Assembly: GCF_014284155.1 (NCBI RefSeq)
Contig: NZ_JACOFZ010000004.1
Location: 62,001-126,000 of the forward strand
Reading direction: 5' to 3'
Origin: Affinundibacterium nitidum
GTDB lineage: Bacteria > Pseudomonadota > Gammaproteobacteria > Burkholderiales > Burkholderiaceae_D
Length of the DNA: 64,000 bases
The translations under genes and the position numbers were made by a program. The notes under the pieces were generated by a model that was given only the letters and a program-made list of their open reading frames with translations, had not been told where the DNA came from and made no database searches. Shown here piece after piece: positions 53,616 to 62,163 of this stretch (the first letter of the stretch is position 1; each line of letters starts with the position of its first letter).

Positions 53616-54851
53616 ATGAGTTTGATCAATCAAATGCTGCAAGACCTCGAAAAACGAGGTGAGGAGCAAGGTGCCAACAGCGAATCGGCTTCTCAATATG
53701 CACAATATGGTAGCAAGCTAAGTGAACGCAGATTCGGCATTCGGTTTTTTATTTTGGCGTGCTTAGGCCTAGTTTTTGCATGCCTCGTTTATTTTCTAGT
53801 TTATCGTTTTTCCGCAAATCATCTCGGCCCTAAAGACGAATTGAAAACCAAGGTGGAGACCGCTGCTACCACCCAAATGACAGATACTCGCAGCGCCGAT
53901 GCCGAATTATTGAAAACAGCTTCTCTTCCGCTTCTGTTGAAAATGTCAACCAAGATTGACGTGGTGACGAATGATGATTCCCCTCGAGTTGACATTGAAA
54001 AAACTATGCTCACAGAACCCTTGAAAAAGCAGAATCCACAAGAGTCGAATCGTGAGAATGTTCAATTAGAGTCGAGCTCTAAACCAATATCGAGTGCTGT
54101 TCGCAACGAACGCCCACTGCCGGTGATCGCTGAGATAAAGCGGGCAGATGGCAGTCAAATCGATTTAAGCAGCAATAAAGCAGCATCAGATTCGTCCGCG
54201 AAACCAGATTACAAACAGACGAGTACTAACGCCGATAAATCGAATCTTGGGCAGAGTGCAGTAATTAAAGAAATTTCGCCGCAACAGCGTGCCGAGGGTG
54301 AGTTTAAACAAGCAACGATTTACCAACAGCAGGGGCGCAATAGTGAGGCTATATTGAGCCTAGAGCAGGCCTTGAAACTCGACTCCAATCACGCACCGGC
54401 ACGGCAACTGATGATTTCATTGCTGTTGGAAACGAAGCGTTACGATGACGCTATTCGAGAATTAAGAGCCGGCCTTGCGAATGATTCACACCAAATCAAC
54501 TTTGCGATGATCCTTGCTCGATTATTGGTCGAACGGGCAAAGGTGAATGAAGCAGTTGAGATTTTGCAAAAAGCGGCTCCCTTTGCCCAAGATCGACCTG
54601 ATTATTTAGCATTTCTCGCAGCTTTGCAGCAAAAATTGGGGCGACATAAGGAAGCGATTCAATCCTACCGCTTAGCCCTTAACAAGCATGCTCAAAATGC
54701 TGTGTGGTGGATGGGAATGGGGATTTCTTTACAGGCAGATGGTGCTAACGCAGAGGCGCTTGAGGCATATCGTCAAGCAAAAACGCAACCAGGTTTAGGT
54801 GCTGACTTACTCGCTTTTGTTGACCAGAAGATCGCTCAAATTCAAAAGTGA
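53616..54851 (+). CDS. mshN: MSHA biogenesis protein MshN (TPR)
   Basis: A 411-residue protein starting MSLINQMLQDLEKRG, a typical MshN opening. It has one membrane helix at about 41-65 and a Ser/Lys-rich periplasmic linker. About four TPR repeats follow from residue 225 (EFKQATIYQQQGRNSEAILS, LALNKHAQNAVWW). It is the last MSHA gene here, 9 bp after mshM. Confidence 0.87.
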   Translation: MSLINQMLQDLEKRGEEQGANSESASQYAQYGSKLSERRFGIRFFILACLGLVFACLVYFLVYRFSANHLGPKDELKTKVETAATTQMTDTRSADAELLKTASLPLLLKMSTKIDVVTNDDSPRVDIEKTMLTEPLKKQNPQESNRENVQLESSSKPISSAVRNERPLPVIAEIKRADGSQIDLSSNKAASDSSAKPDYKQTSTNADKSNLGQSAVIKEISPQQRAEGEFKQATIYQQQGRNSEAILSLEQALKLDSNHAPARQLMISLLLETKRYDDAIRELRAGLANDSHQINFAMILARLLVERAKVNEAVEILQKAAPFAQDRPDYLAFLAALQQKLGRHKEAIQSYRLALNKHAQNAVWWMGMGISLQADGANAEALEAYRQAKTQPGLGADLLAFVDQKIAQIQK

Positions 54852-55205
54852 TTAGCCTACCGAATATTCTACTGTTGCCAATTTCGTCCTTAAGTCGCCT
54901 TCGAAGTTTCGATTGATATGTTCATTGGTGGGTTGAAGCATATTGGCCTCAATAAACTAAGGAACTAACTGGCTTTTACTTACGGCCATTGTTTTACTTA
55001 AATTTAAGTGTCTTTTAGTCATCATTTTTCATTGTTTTCTTACCTTAAATCGAAATTTTCTGGATTTTGGCGAAGTATTTCAGACTGCCTTCGATGAAGT
55101 CCGTAAAATAATGGTTTATCTTTCCCCCGTTTTTGACATTAAGGCGCTTGCGTTGGTTTCGAGCGCTTTTTGCATGAACATCTAATTGCAAAAAGAAGAA
55201 TAAGT
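54852..55205. other. Intergenic region between mshN and ylqF
   Basis: About 350 bp, AT-rich, with no supported gene. It holds a perfect 14-bp palindrome ACTTAAATTTAAGT at 54996-55009. A weak hairpin lies near 55142-55172 (GGCGCT...AGCGCTTTTT). TTGACA-like sequence lies at about 55133. I recognise no terminator directly behind mshN. Confidence 0.5.
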
Positions 55206-56141
55206 ATGTCTATACAATGGTTCCCTGGTCACATGAACGCTGCCCGCAAAAAGGCGGCGGAAACAATGGAGAACACCGATCTGGTGATCGAAGTTTTGGA
55301 TGCCCGCATCCCACAGGCAAGCTGTAATCCCATGGTGGAGCAGTTGCGGGTCTTTCGCCAACGTCCATGTCTTAAGATTTTGAATAAAAGCGACTTGGCC
55401 GATCCGCATGCGACGAAGCAATGGCTTGAATTTTATAACGCGCAAAAAGGCGTAAAAGCTGTAGCAATGAGTTGTAAGAAACCCGCGGATGTCGCTAAAG
55501 TTCCCGGATTCGCTCTGGAGTTGGCCCCTCATCGTGGCGTACCCACGAAGCCTTTGCGTATGATGATTATGGGTATTCCAAACGTCGGTAAATCAACGTT
55601 AATGAATGCGCTGTTGAAAAAACGTGTGGCGAATGTTGGTGATGAGCCTGCTGTCACCAAGGTACAGCAACGCCTGTACTTAGGAAAGAACATGATTTTA
55701 ACTGACACGCCAGGTATGCTTTGGCCGAAAATTCAACATCCGACAGATGGCCTGATGTTGGCGGCAAGTCATGCTATCGGTGTCAATGCATTGATCGAAG
55801 AAGAGGTTGCTACTTTTCTTGCAGAGTTGCTGTTGAAGAGCTATCCACAATTCTTGACTACGCGCTATGGCATGCCGACGGACGGCATCGATGCGGTCAG
55901 CGTGATCGAGGGCGTCGCTAAAAAGCGTGCTTACCGTCTGAAGGGGGGGGATTGGGATTTTGAGAAAGCAGCACATACATTGTTACTCGATTATCGCAGC
56001 GGCGCTTTGGGGCGGGTTAGTTTGGAGACGCCGCAAAGCCGTGAGCATTTATTGGCGACATATGTCCCACCAGTCTTATTAGGGCAAGGAAAGAACGTGG
56101 ACACAGGCATGGATACCATTGACGAGCAAGAGCTCGACTAA
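55206..56141 (+). CDS. ylqF: Ribosome biogenesis GTPase YlqF/RbgA
   Basis: A 311-residue circularly permuted GTPase. G4 (LNKSDLAD) comes before G1 (GIPNVGKSTLM) and G3 (DTPGMLWP), the hallmark of the YlqF/YawG group. The N-terminus IQWFPGHMNAARKKAAE is highly conserved. It acts in late 50S assembly. I take the ATG at 55206 (AGAAGA upstream) instead of a TTG at 55170, because family members begin at the WFPGHM motif. Confidence 0.95.
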   Translation: MSIQWFPGHMNAARKKAAETMENTDLVIEVLDARIPQASCNPMVEQLRVFRQRPCLKILNKSDLADPHATKQWLEFYNAQKGVKAVAMSCKKPADVAKVPGFALELAPHRGVPTKPLRMMIMGIPNVGKSTLMNALLKKRVANVGDEPAVTKVQQRLYLGKNMILTDTPGMLWPKIQHPTDGLMLAASHAIGVNALIEEEVATFLAELLLKSYPQFLTTRYGMPTDGIDAVSVIEGVAKKRAYRLKGGDWDFEKAAHTLLLDYRSGALGRVSLETPQSREHLLATYVPPVLLGQGKNVDTGMDTIDEQELD

Positions 56142-56170
56142 ATTCTGCTTTGTCGACGTCAGGAGCTGAT

Positions 56171-56725
56171 ATGAACAAAAGAGTCATCATCGATTTTATT
56201 GTTAAAGTTCTTTTTAGTTTTTTGTTCTCCTACGGAGCTTATCGCTTCTTCGACATGATTCACCCCGGTATGGGCGTCATTGGTTTTTTGATTTCCTTTG
56301 GTTTTTGGGGACGCTTGTATTCGAGAGAACTGATTGAGTTTGTTCTGCTGTTTAAGCACTGGGGCGAGAAGTCAGCTGTTTATCAGTGGCACGGGAAGTT
56401 CTATAGCTTCGATGGCAGGCAGATTCGTTTTTTTCTTGATGACGGTATCGTTTGGATTCCTATTAAAGATCTCAAAAAAATCATGGAACCAGCAGTTGCT
56501 AAATGGGAGCTTGAATCCCTGGTGAATGAATCTGGCAAGATTCCGGGAGCGAACATTGCTGGGGTGACTGAGGCGGGACTGATGCAGCTTTTGGAATCGC
56601 GGACCGGCGATCGAAGAGCCAGTTATAGAATGATTCGCTTCAAACGCTGGCTCTTGCATGACGCATTGATCAATGTCAAGCGCGTGCCAAGATCAGCCAT
56701 CAATCAACCTTACGTGAAGTCTTGA
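56171..56725 (+). CDS. Membrane protein of unknown function
   Basis: 184 residues with two N-terminal hydrophobic segments (about 5-28 and 32-52). A cytoplasmic or periplasmic domain follows with the aromatic-rich motif YQWHGKFYSFDGRQIRFF and a basic C-terminus. I do not recognise a family. AGGAG, 6 nt before the ATG at 56171, decides the start over one seven codons upstream. It lies 30 bp after ylqF and 7 bp before the M28 peptidase, so the three are likely cotranscribed. Confidence 0.7.
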   Translation: MNKRVIIDFIVKVLFSFLFSYGAYRFFDMIHPGMGVIGFLISFGFWGRLYSRELIEFVLLFKHWGEKSAVYQWHGKFYSFDGRQIRFFLDDGIVWIPIKDLKKIMEPAVAKWELESLVNESGKIPGANIAGVTEAGLMQLLESRTGDRRASYRMIRFKRWLLHDALINVKRVPRSAINQPYVKS

Positions 56726-56732
56726 GAGAATT

Positions 56733-58376
56733 ATGAAGTTGACTTGTAGTCGATTTATTCGGCTTTTGGCACTGAGTTTCGTTTTATTTATGTTGCCGAC
56801 GAAGACGATCGCACAACAGACTCAGTTAAAAGAACCTGTTCTCCGTGCTCATCTTTCTTATCTTGCAGATGACTTATTGGAAGGTCGCGGTACTGGACAA
56901 CGCGGCGGAGATTTGGCCGCTCGATACTTAGCGACACAAGCACAAATCATTGGACTACAGAGTCTTTCAAAAAATTCTCATCTCCCGTATCTACATCAGG
57001 TCAGTATCCAAGGCTCTAAGAATTTAAGTACTTCGAGCATACAATTTGAAGCAGCAGGCGGTATTTTTTCACCCCAGATCGGCCCAGAAGTGTTGGTTGG
57101 AAGTTCGAACGGTAAAGAAGCGGTAGACTTCACTGCACCGGTCGTCTTTGTTGGCTATGGGATTAAGTCACTCGAGGAGAATTGGGACGATTACAAGAAT
57201 GTTGATCTGCGTGGAAAAGTCGTGGTCATGATGGTCAACGACCCACAACCAACACCGGCGGAGCCCAACAGATTTGGTGGTGCAGCGATGACGTATTACG
57301 GACGCTGGACCTATAAATTTGAGGAGGCCGCGCGCCAAGGTGTTGCTGGTGTCTTGTTAATACATACTGATGCTTCCGCTAGCTATGGATGGAACGTGCC
57401 GCAAACGAGTTTTACACGTGAACGCTTTAGTTTGGCCGGCGGTGGGAACTCGCTTGAAGGGTGGTGGGCAGAACATAGTATTAAACCTTACTTGCAACAG
57501 AGAGGGATAGATCTGGATGCCTTAAGAGCTAAGGCGGAGCAGCGTGATTTCACACCAATCGATCTCAATTTTCAAGTCACAGTACATTTGCGTTCCCAGG
57601 TACGGCGAGTGCAGCAATTTAATGTTGCAGGAGCTGTTCTCGGCACCGATCCCAAGTTGAGAGAAGAGGCTGTGATCTATTCTTCGCATTGGGATCATCT
57701 AGGCAAAATTGAGGAAGCTGGCAAGCCAGTTCAAATTTGGAATGGCGCTGTTGATAACGCTACGGGAGCAGCAGCTTTGTTAGCAATGGCTGAATATGCT
57801 GTAAAGCATCCTGCAAAGCGAACCCAAATTTTTCTATGGCCTGCAGCCGAGGAGCAAGGCTTAATCGGTAGCCTTGCTTACACCAAAAATCCACCATGGC
57901 CACTAGCTAAGACCATCGCAGACTTGAATTTAGATAGTATGAATTTCGTCGCCAAGACTAAAGACATTGGAGTGGCTGGAAGTGAACGCAGTACCTTGTA
58001 TGCATCGGCGAAAAAGGCGGCGAAAGCAATGAAGTTGAAGATTGCGAAATCTGTCCCCGATCTTGGTGGAGCATACTACCGCGCAGATCACTTTAATTTT
58101 GCACGCGCTGGAGTGCCCGCATTCAATGTTGGCTCCGCTGTTTTTTCAGGTGATGGTTATTTTGATTTCGAACACAATCATGACGCTGCTGAATTGAAGA
58201 TGAAACATTTTAAGCAGGATTATCACACTGTACGCGATCGCTATGATCCAAGTTGGGATTTGAGTGGCATGTTGCAACAAGCTGAATTTACTTTGCGGTT
58301 AGGATATTTGCTGGCGAACGATGCCAAGGTGCCAAAGTGGAAGAAGGGCGATCCGTACGGAGAGATCAAGCGTTAA
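56733..58376 (+). CDS. Exported M28-family metallopeptidase
   Basis: A 547-residue secreted zinc aminopeptidase-like enzyme. The signal peptide is at about 1-27 (cleavage near TIA-QQ). A PA-type insert is at about 130-250. The two-zinc catalytic core has His319 (SSHWDHLG), Asp341 (AVDNATGAAAL), Glu373/374 (AAEEQGLIGS), Asp401 (LNLDSMN) and the His of DYHTVRD near 500. All M28 ligands are present. Substrate unknown; it likely removes N-terminal residues from peptides in the periplasm or outside the cell. Confidence 0.92.
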   Translation: MKLTCSRFIRLLALSFVLFMLPTKTIAQQTQLKEPVLRAHLSYLADDLLEGRGTGQRGGDLAARYLATQAQIIGLQSLSKNSHLPYLHQVSIQGSKNLSTSSIQFEAAGGIFSPQIGPEVLVGSSNGKEAVDFTAPVVFVGYGIKSLEENWDDYKNVDLRGKVVVMMVNDPQPTPAEPNRFGGAAMTYYGRWTYKFEEAARQGVAGVLLIHTDASASYGWNVPQTSFTRERFSLAGGGNSLEGWWAEHSIKPYLQQRGIDLDALRAKAEQRDFTPIDLNFQVTVHLRSQVRRVQQFNVAGAVLGTDPKLREEAVIYSSHWDHLGKIEEAGKPVQIWNGAVDNATGAAALLAMAEYAVKHPAKRTQIFLWPAAEEQGLIGSLAYTKNPPWPLAKTIADLNLDSMNFVAKTKDIGVAGSERSTLYASAKKAAKAMKLKIAKSVPDLGGAYYRADHFNFARAGVPAFNVGSAVFSGDGYFDFEHNHDAAELKMKHFKQDYHTVRDRYDPSWDLSGMLQQAEFTLRLGYLLANDAKVPKWKKGDPYGEIKR

Positions 58377-58405
58377 CTTACATCGAAGTTCAAATATTTA
58401 AAAAG

Positions 58406-58447
58406 AAAAAGGCGATGATCGCAAATCAACGATCATCGCCTTTTTTT
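58406..58447 (+). terminator. Terminator of the M28 peptidase gene
   Basis: AAAAAGGCGATGATCG, loop CAAATCAA, CGATCATCGCCTTTTTTT: an 11-12-bp stem with U tract. It may also serve the convergent GntR gene. Confidence 0.92.
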
Positions 58448-58484
58448 GTTGAGCCTTTTGGTTTTCAGCACACCAATTATGTGG

Positions 58485-59147
58485 CTAGCCGTTAATAACC
58501 TTACGCGTATAGGATTCAAGGTAGTTCATCAAGTTGTCAGCGCCTTGTGCCGCAGCTTCTTCATTGCCATCCGCAATTCCTTTTGCTAATAACATATGGC
58601 AGCGTGCTGCTTCATGCATATCGCCTTCGTGTTGATAGGCATACCAGAAGCGACGGCATTTGATAATTAACGGTATCACCGCAGCGACCGCGGATGGATT
58701 GCGACAAGCTTCGTGCACTACATGGTCTAAAGCTTGGTCGGATGTCATAAATTCTTCTAGCTTGCCGTTATTCGCGGCCGCGACCATCTGCTCACCGCAA
58801 TTGTAGATATCTTGTCTCAGTTGCGGTGTCGCTCGACGTGCTGCACTGGTGGCGATTAAACGTTCGATCACGCGACGTGTTTCGATCAAGGTAACGTGCT
58901 CAGCCGCTTCGATATCTTTGACGATGAGTCCGCGACGAGGTAATTGCACAATCAGCCCATTTGAAGACATGCGCATCAAGGCTTCGCGTAAGGGCGTTCT
59001 ACCAAGACCAGTAATCTCGATCAGTTCTGATTCTACGATCGGTGCACCAGGTTTGAGCTGGAGGGTGACGATCATGCTTTCGATCGCATCATAGGCGACA
59101 TCAGCGGCGCGCATTTTATTGGGCGTTGTAACTTTTGGCGGTTGCAT
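58485..59147 (-). CDS. GntR-family regulator, FCD subfamily
   Basis: A 220-residue repressor with an N-terminal winged helix (about 15-85: IVTLQLKPGAPIVESELIE, GLGRTPLREALMRMSSNGLI) and a C-terminal FCD helical domain with metal-ligand-like histidines (ALDHVVHEACRN, EAARCHMLL). FCD regulators usually respond to an organic acid. It lies downstream of, and on the same strand as, the aldehyde dehydrogenase. A 7-bp inverted repeat lies just before its start codon. Confidence 0.9.
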   Translation of the reverse strand: MQPPKVTTPNKMRAADVAYDAIESMIVTLQLKPGAPIVESELIEITGLGRTPLREALMRMSSNGLIVQLPRRGLIVKDIEAAEHVTLIETRRVIERLIATSAARRATPQLRQDIYNCGEQMVAAANNGKLEEFMTSDQALDHVVHEACRNPSAVAAVIPLIIKCRRFWYAYQHEGDMHEAARCHMLLAKGIADGNEEAAAQGADNLMNYLESYTRKVING

Positions 59148-59148
59148 A

Positions 59149-59175
59149 CAATGATTGTTGTGAAATTTATCATTG
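59149..59175. promoter_or_regulatory. Inverted repeat upstream of the GntR gene
   Basis: CAATGAT (59149-59155) and ATCATTG (59169-59175) are perfect arms with a 13-bp spacer, 20 bp centre to centre (two helical turns), directly upstream of the GntR start. It is a candidate autoregulatory operator. Confidence 0.5.
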
Positions 59176-59238
59176 GATTATAAGTTATCCCGCCAATTTC
59201 ACTCAATTTTCTTTTGCATTCCGAGCGATTTGCCACAT

Positions 59239-59269
59239 GAAAAAAGCGACAGTTAGAGTACTGTCGCTT
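59239..59269 (-). terminator. Terminator of the aldehyde dehydrogenase gene
   Basis: A 10-bp stem AAGCGACAGT/ACTGTCGCTT with a 6-nt loop is followed on the minus strand by TTTTTC, 35 bp past the stop. The stem separates the dehydrogenase transcript from the GntR gene. Confidence 0.85.
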
Positions 59270-59303
59270 AATAGTTGGAAACTTGCCAATACTAAAAGTA
59301 AAT

Positions 59304-60728
59304 TTAGGCGAGGTAGTGCGTTTTGACTTTCGTATAGAACTCAAGTGCCATGCCACCTTGTTCGCGAGGCCCGAAACTTGACCCTTTGGTGCCACCGAAA
59401 GGAACGTGATAATCGACACCTGCGGTTGGCGCATTCACCATCACCATGCCGGCCTGCATTTCACGGCGGAATTGGCTTGCAAGCTTGAGCGAGGTCGTGC
59501 AAATACCTCCCGATAAACCATATGGAGTTGCATTGGCAACCGCAAGAGCTTCATCAAAATTTTTAACTCTGACCAAGGTACTAACGGGGCCAAACACTTC
59601 TTCTTGATTGAGTCTTGCTTGAGGATTGTGATTTTCGATGATGGCTGGGCTAAAGAAGTAGCCTTCACCTGTGAGTCGTTCTCCGCCGGTCAGTAATGTA
59701 CCGCCTTCGTCCTTGCCGATCTGAATGTAACTCAAATTTTTGTCGAGTTGGCGTTGATCAACGACCGGACCGATCTGCGTTGTCGGGTCAATTGCTGCGC
59801 CCACTTTTAAGCTGTTAGTTCGGTTGAGCATGGCGTCGCGGAAGCTATCGTAAATTTGCTCGGTGACGATGGTGCGGCTAGAAGCTGTGCAACGTTGACC
59901 TGTGGAAAAGAAGGCACCATTGACCGCGCATTCGACGGCCACGCTGAGATCGGCATCATCGAGAATCACTAAAGGATTCTTGCCGCCCATTTCTAGTTGG
60001 TATTTTTTGAGGCTGAGTGCGCAATGTTGTGCAATCAACTTGCCGGTCTGTGTTGATCCTGTAAAGCTGATGGCATCAACGGCTGGGTGTTCTACCAAAG
60101 TTTTGCCTGCGACACCATCGCCCATGACTAAGTTGAATGCACCTTTTGGCAAGCCAGAACGCGAGATAATATCGGCTAATGCCCATGCACAGCCCGGTGT
60201 TAATTCGGAAGGTTTGAGTACCACGGCGTTGCCACATGCAAGTGCTGGAGCTGCTTTCCATGCAGGAATCGCTATCGGGAAATTCCATGGGGTGATCAGT
60301 CCTACTACACCCACTGCTTCCCGCGAGGTGATCACTTCCATGTTGGGGCGGACAGAAGCGATGGCTTGACCTCCGATGCGTAGTGCCTCGCCTGCAAAAA
60401 ATTTAAAGATGAATCCAGCGCGCGCAACTTCACCGATCGCTTCTGGCAGAACTTTCCCTTCTTCTCGTGCCAATAACAAACCGAGCTCTTGTCTGCGAGC
60501 TAGGATTTCCGTGCCTATAAAGTCCAAGACATCAAAACGTTGCTGTGGTGTCGAGCGACTCCATCCTTTAGCGGCGTGTGCGGCTGCCAATACTGCTGAT
60601 TCCATATCTTGAACACTCGCATCTGCATATTCACCGACGACCTCATCCGGATTAGACGGATTAATATTCAAACGTGTTTTATCTGAGGCGATCCATTCGC
60701 CATTGATGAAATGTTGGTAGATGCTCAT
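59304..60728 (-). CDS. NAD(P)-dependent aldehyde dehydrogenase, probable alpha-ketoglutarate semialdehyde dehydrogenase
   Basis: A 474-residue ALDH with cofactor motif ITPWNFP, Rossmann motif FTGST, general base Glu246 (QLEMGGKNP) and nucleophile Cys280 (FFSTGQRCTASSR). Length and overall sequence fit the semialdehyde-oxidising ALDH group. Pairing with a DHDPS-family lyase suggests it oxidises alpha-ketoglutarate semialdehyde to alpha-ketoglutarate, the last step of hydroxyproline, glucarate and arabinose catabolism. Substrate remains inferred from context. Confidence 0.88.
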   Translation of the reverse strand: MSIYQHFINGEWIASDKTRLNINPSNPDEVVGEYADASVQDMESAVLAAAHAAKGWSRSTPQQRFDVLDFIGTEILARRQELGLLLAREEGKVLPEAIGEVARAGFIFKFFAGEALRIGGQAIASVRPNMEVITSREAVGVVGLITPWNFPIAIPAWKAAPALACGNAVVLKPSELTPGCAWALADIISRSGLPKGAFNLVMGDGVAGKTLVEHPAVDAISFTGSTQTGKLIAQHCALSLKKYQLEMGGKNPLVILDDADLSVAVECAVNGAFFSTGQRCTASSRTIVTEQIYDSFRDAMLNRTNSLKVGAAIDPTTQIGPVVDQRQLDKNLSYIQIGKDEGGTLLTGGERLTGEGYFFSPAIIENHNPQARLNQEEVFGPVSTLVRVKNFDEALAVANATPYGLSGGICTTSLKLASQFRREMQAGMVMVNAPTAGVDYHVPFGGTKGSSFGPREQGGMALEFYTKVKTHYLA

Positions 60729-60971
60729 GAGATGTCCTTCAACGGAAATTGCTTGGAAGCTAAATGGAACTTACGGAGGCAGAAATGTTTGGGATGAAAA
60801 TGTCACTTGCTGCTCCCGCCGATTTATCTACATTGTACTGGCACAAAGTAGACCACCGCAGCACCCGAAGGCTAGAACTTTATGTTCTTTGCTGTAGGGG
60901 AGTGCGGTCAACGGTGGTGCATGTTCTAAGTTTTTAAGAACGCAGAAGAAAGCGCTCAAGAAAACTAGGCG

Positions 60972-61883
60972 TTACAAATAGGCGCTAACGTCAGGACGTG
61001 TCGCTAAAGCCTTTTGCACGATTGCTGTGACGCGTTCACGTTCCGCGCCTACCAACGGCTGACGTGGACGACGTACATATTCATTGCCGACACCAACTAA
61101 GGTTTCAACCAGTTTCAGATTTTGTACCAACTTGGTTGAGACATCGAGATGCATCAACGGCATAAACCAGCGATACAAGGCGAGGGCTTCGTCATAGCGT
61201 TTTGCTTGCATGAGATTGTAAAGGGCCACAGTCTCTCTCGGAAACGCCACTACCAAGCCTGCCAATAGACCATCTGCGCCCACTGCCAAACCTTCGAATG
61301 AAAGATCGTCTACGCCCATAAAGATCTGATAGCGATCACCCACAGCGTTGCGTAGATCTGTGACGCGGCGAATATTATCTGTTGACTCTTTGATTGCAGT
61401 TATCCACTTGCAATCTGACAGATCTTGAAAATCTTCTGGTGTCAGATCGACTTTGTAAGTCACAGGATTGTTGTAGACCATGATCGGTAATTGGGCAGCA
61501 TCTGCAATCGCGCGCAGATTGTCTTTAGCTTCACGGGAGTCCGCCGCATACAAGACAGATGGCATCACCATAAAGCCTTGCACACCCAACTTTGCAGCCT
61601 GTTCGACGAAGCGTAGGGCATTTGCGGTACGCGTCTCGGAAACATTGGCCAAGACTGGCACACGATTGTTGGCTACTTTGATTGCCACACCGGTGACTTC
61701 GAGTTTTTCTTCGAAGGACAATGTGCTTGCTTCGCCAAGGGAGCCACAAGTGACTAGGCCATGAACACCCGCATCGATTTGAAACGCAAAGTGCTTCTCC
61801 ATCTCTGCATGATCAAGTTCTTCGTTCGCTTTGAATTTGGTTGTTACTGCAGGAAAAATACCGCGCCATTTTGGGAGACTCAT
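60972..61883 (-). CDS. DHDPS/NAL-family class I lyase, candidate pyrroline-4-hydroxy-2-carboxylate deaminase or keto-deoxy acid dehydratase
   Basis: A 303-residue TIM-barrel enzyme with Schiff-base Lys165 (ITAIKES) and Tyr137 (VYNNP). The dihydrodipicolinate synthase GTTGE loop is replaced by CGSLGEAS, so it is not DapA proper. Together with the ALDH it could convert Delta1-pyrroline-4-hydroxy-2-carboxylate (hydroxyproline route) or a 2-keto-3-deoxy sugar acid to alpha-ketoglutarate semialdehyde. The epimerase and dehydrogenase of the hydroxyproline pathway are not in the window. A 243-bp gap with an A/T-rich hairpin separates it from the ALDH gene. Confidence 0.8.
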   Translation of the reverse strand: MSLPKWRGIFPAVTTKFKANEELDHAEMEKHFAFQIDAGVHGLVTCGSLGEASTLSFEEKLEVTGVAIKVANNRVPVLANVSETRTANALRFVEQAAKLGVQGFMVMPSVLYAADSREAKDNLRAIADAAQLPIMVYNNPVTYKVDLTPEDFQDLSDCKWITAIKESTDNIRRVTDLRNAVGDRYQIFMGVDDLSFEGLAVGADGLLAGLVVAFPRETVALYNLMQAKRYDEALALYRWFMPLMHLDVSTKLVQNLKLVETLVGVGNEYVRRPRQPLVGAERERVTAIVQKALATRPDVSAYL

Positions 61884-61944
61884 CTTCGCTTCCTTTTGTA
61901 AATTAAATTGAACAACTGCTTGAGCAGAAGTGTAAACTCAATCT

Positions 61945-61965
61945 AATATATTTACAATATATTTA
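61945..61965. promoter_or_regulatory. Tandem AATATATTTA direct repeat in the DHDPS/AraC intergenic region
   Basis: AATATATTTA occurs at 61945-61954 and again at 61956-61965, 11 bp apart (one helical turn), between the lyase gene and the divergent AraC-family gene. Tandem half-sites in the same orientation are typical of AraC-family binding. The low complexity leaves room for chance. Confidence 0.4.
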
Positions 61966-62130
61966 TCATGGTTTTTCGGGAAAGTTCCTAATTATTTTGG
62001 AGTTTCGTGTTTGCGCCAAGTAAAAATTACGCTTGGCACATGATTTTCCAAATAGAGATCGGAAAAACCACACATTCAAAAAAACTTAATGGTCGAATTT
62101 GAAAAAAAAGCAAAATCAGGTAAGATTGTT

Positions 62131-62144
62131 GTTAAATATTTAAC
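62131..62144. promoter_or_regulatory. Perfect 14-bp palindrome upstream of the AraC-family start
   Basis: GTTAAATATTTAAC lies 20 bp before the preferred start at 62164. If the longer reading frame from 62089 were used it would fall in the coding region, coding VVKYLT. Its symmetry supports the shorter start. Confidence 0.35.
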
Positions 62145-62163
62145 CAAAAGAAATAAGTTAGAG

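Noticed and set aside
54996-55009. Palindrome ACTTAAATTTAAGT as an operator
   Set aside because: Simple AT sequence far (about 200 bp) from the ylqF start with no associated promoter; left as a remark only.
60729-60971. Mobile element remnant between the aldehyde dehydrogenase and lyase genes
   Set aside because: Partial inverted similarity (ACCGCAGCACC / GAGTGCGGT) is short and imperfect, and there is no target duplication.
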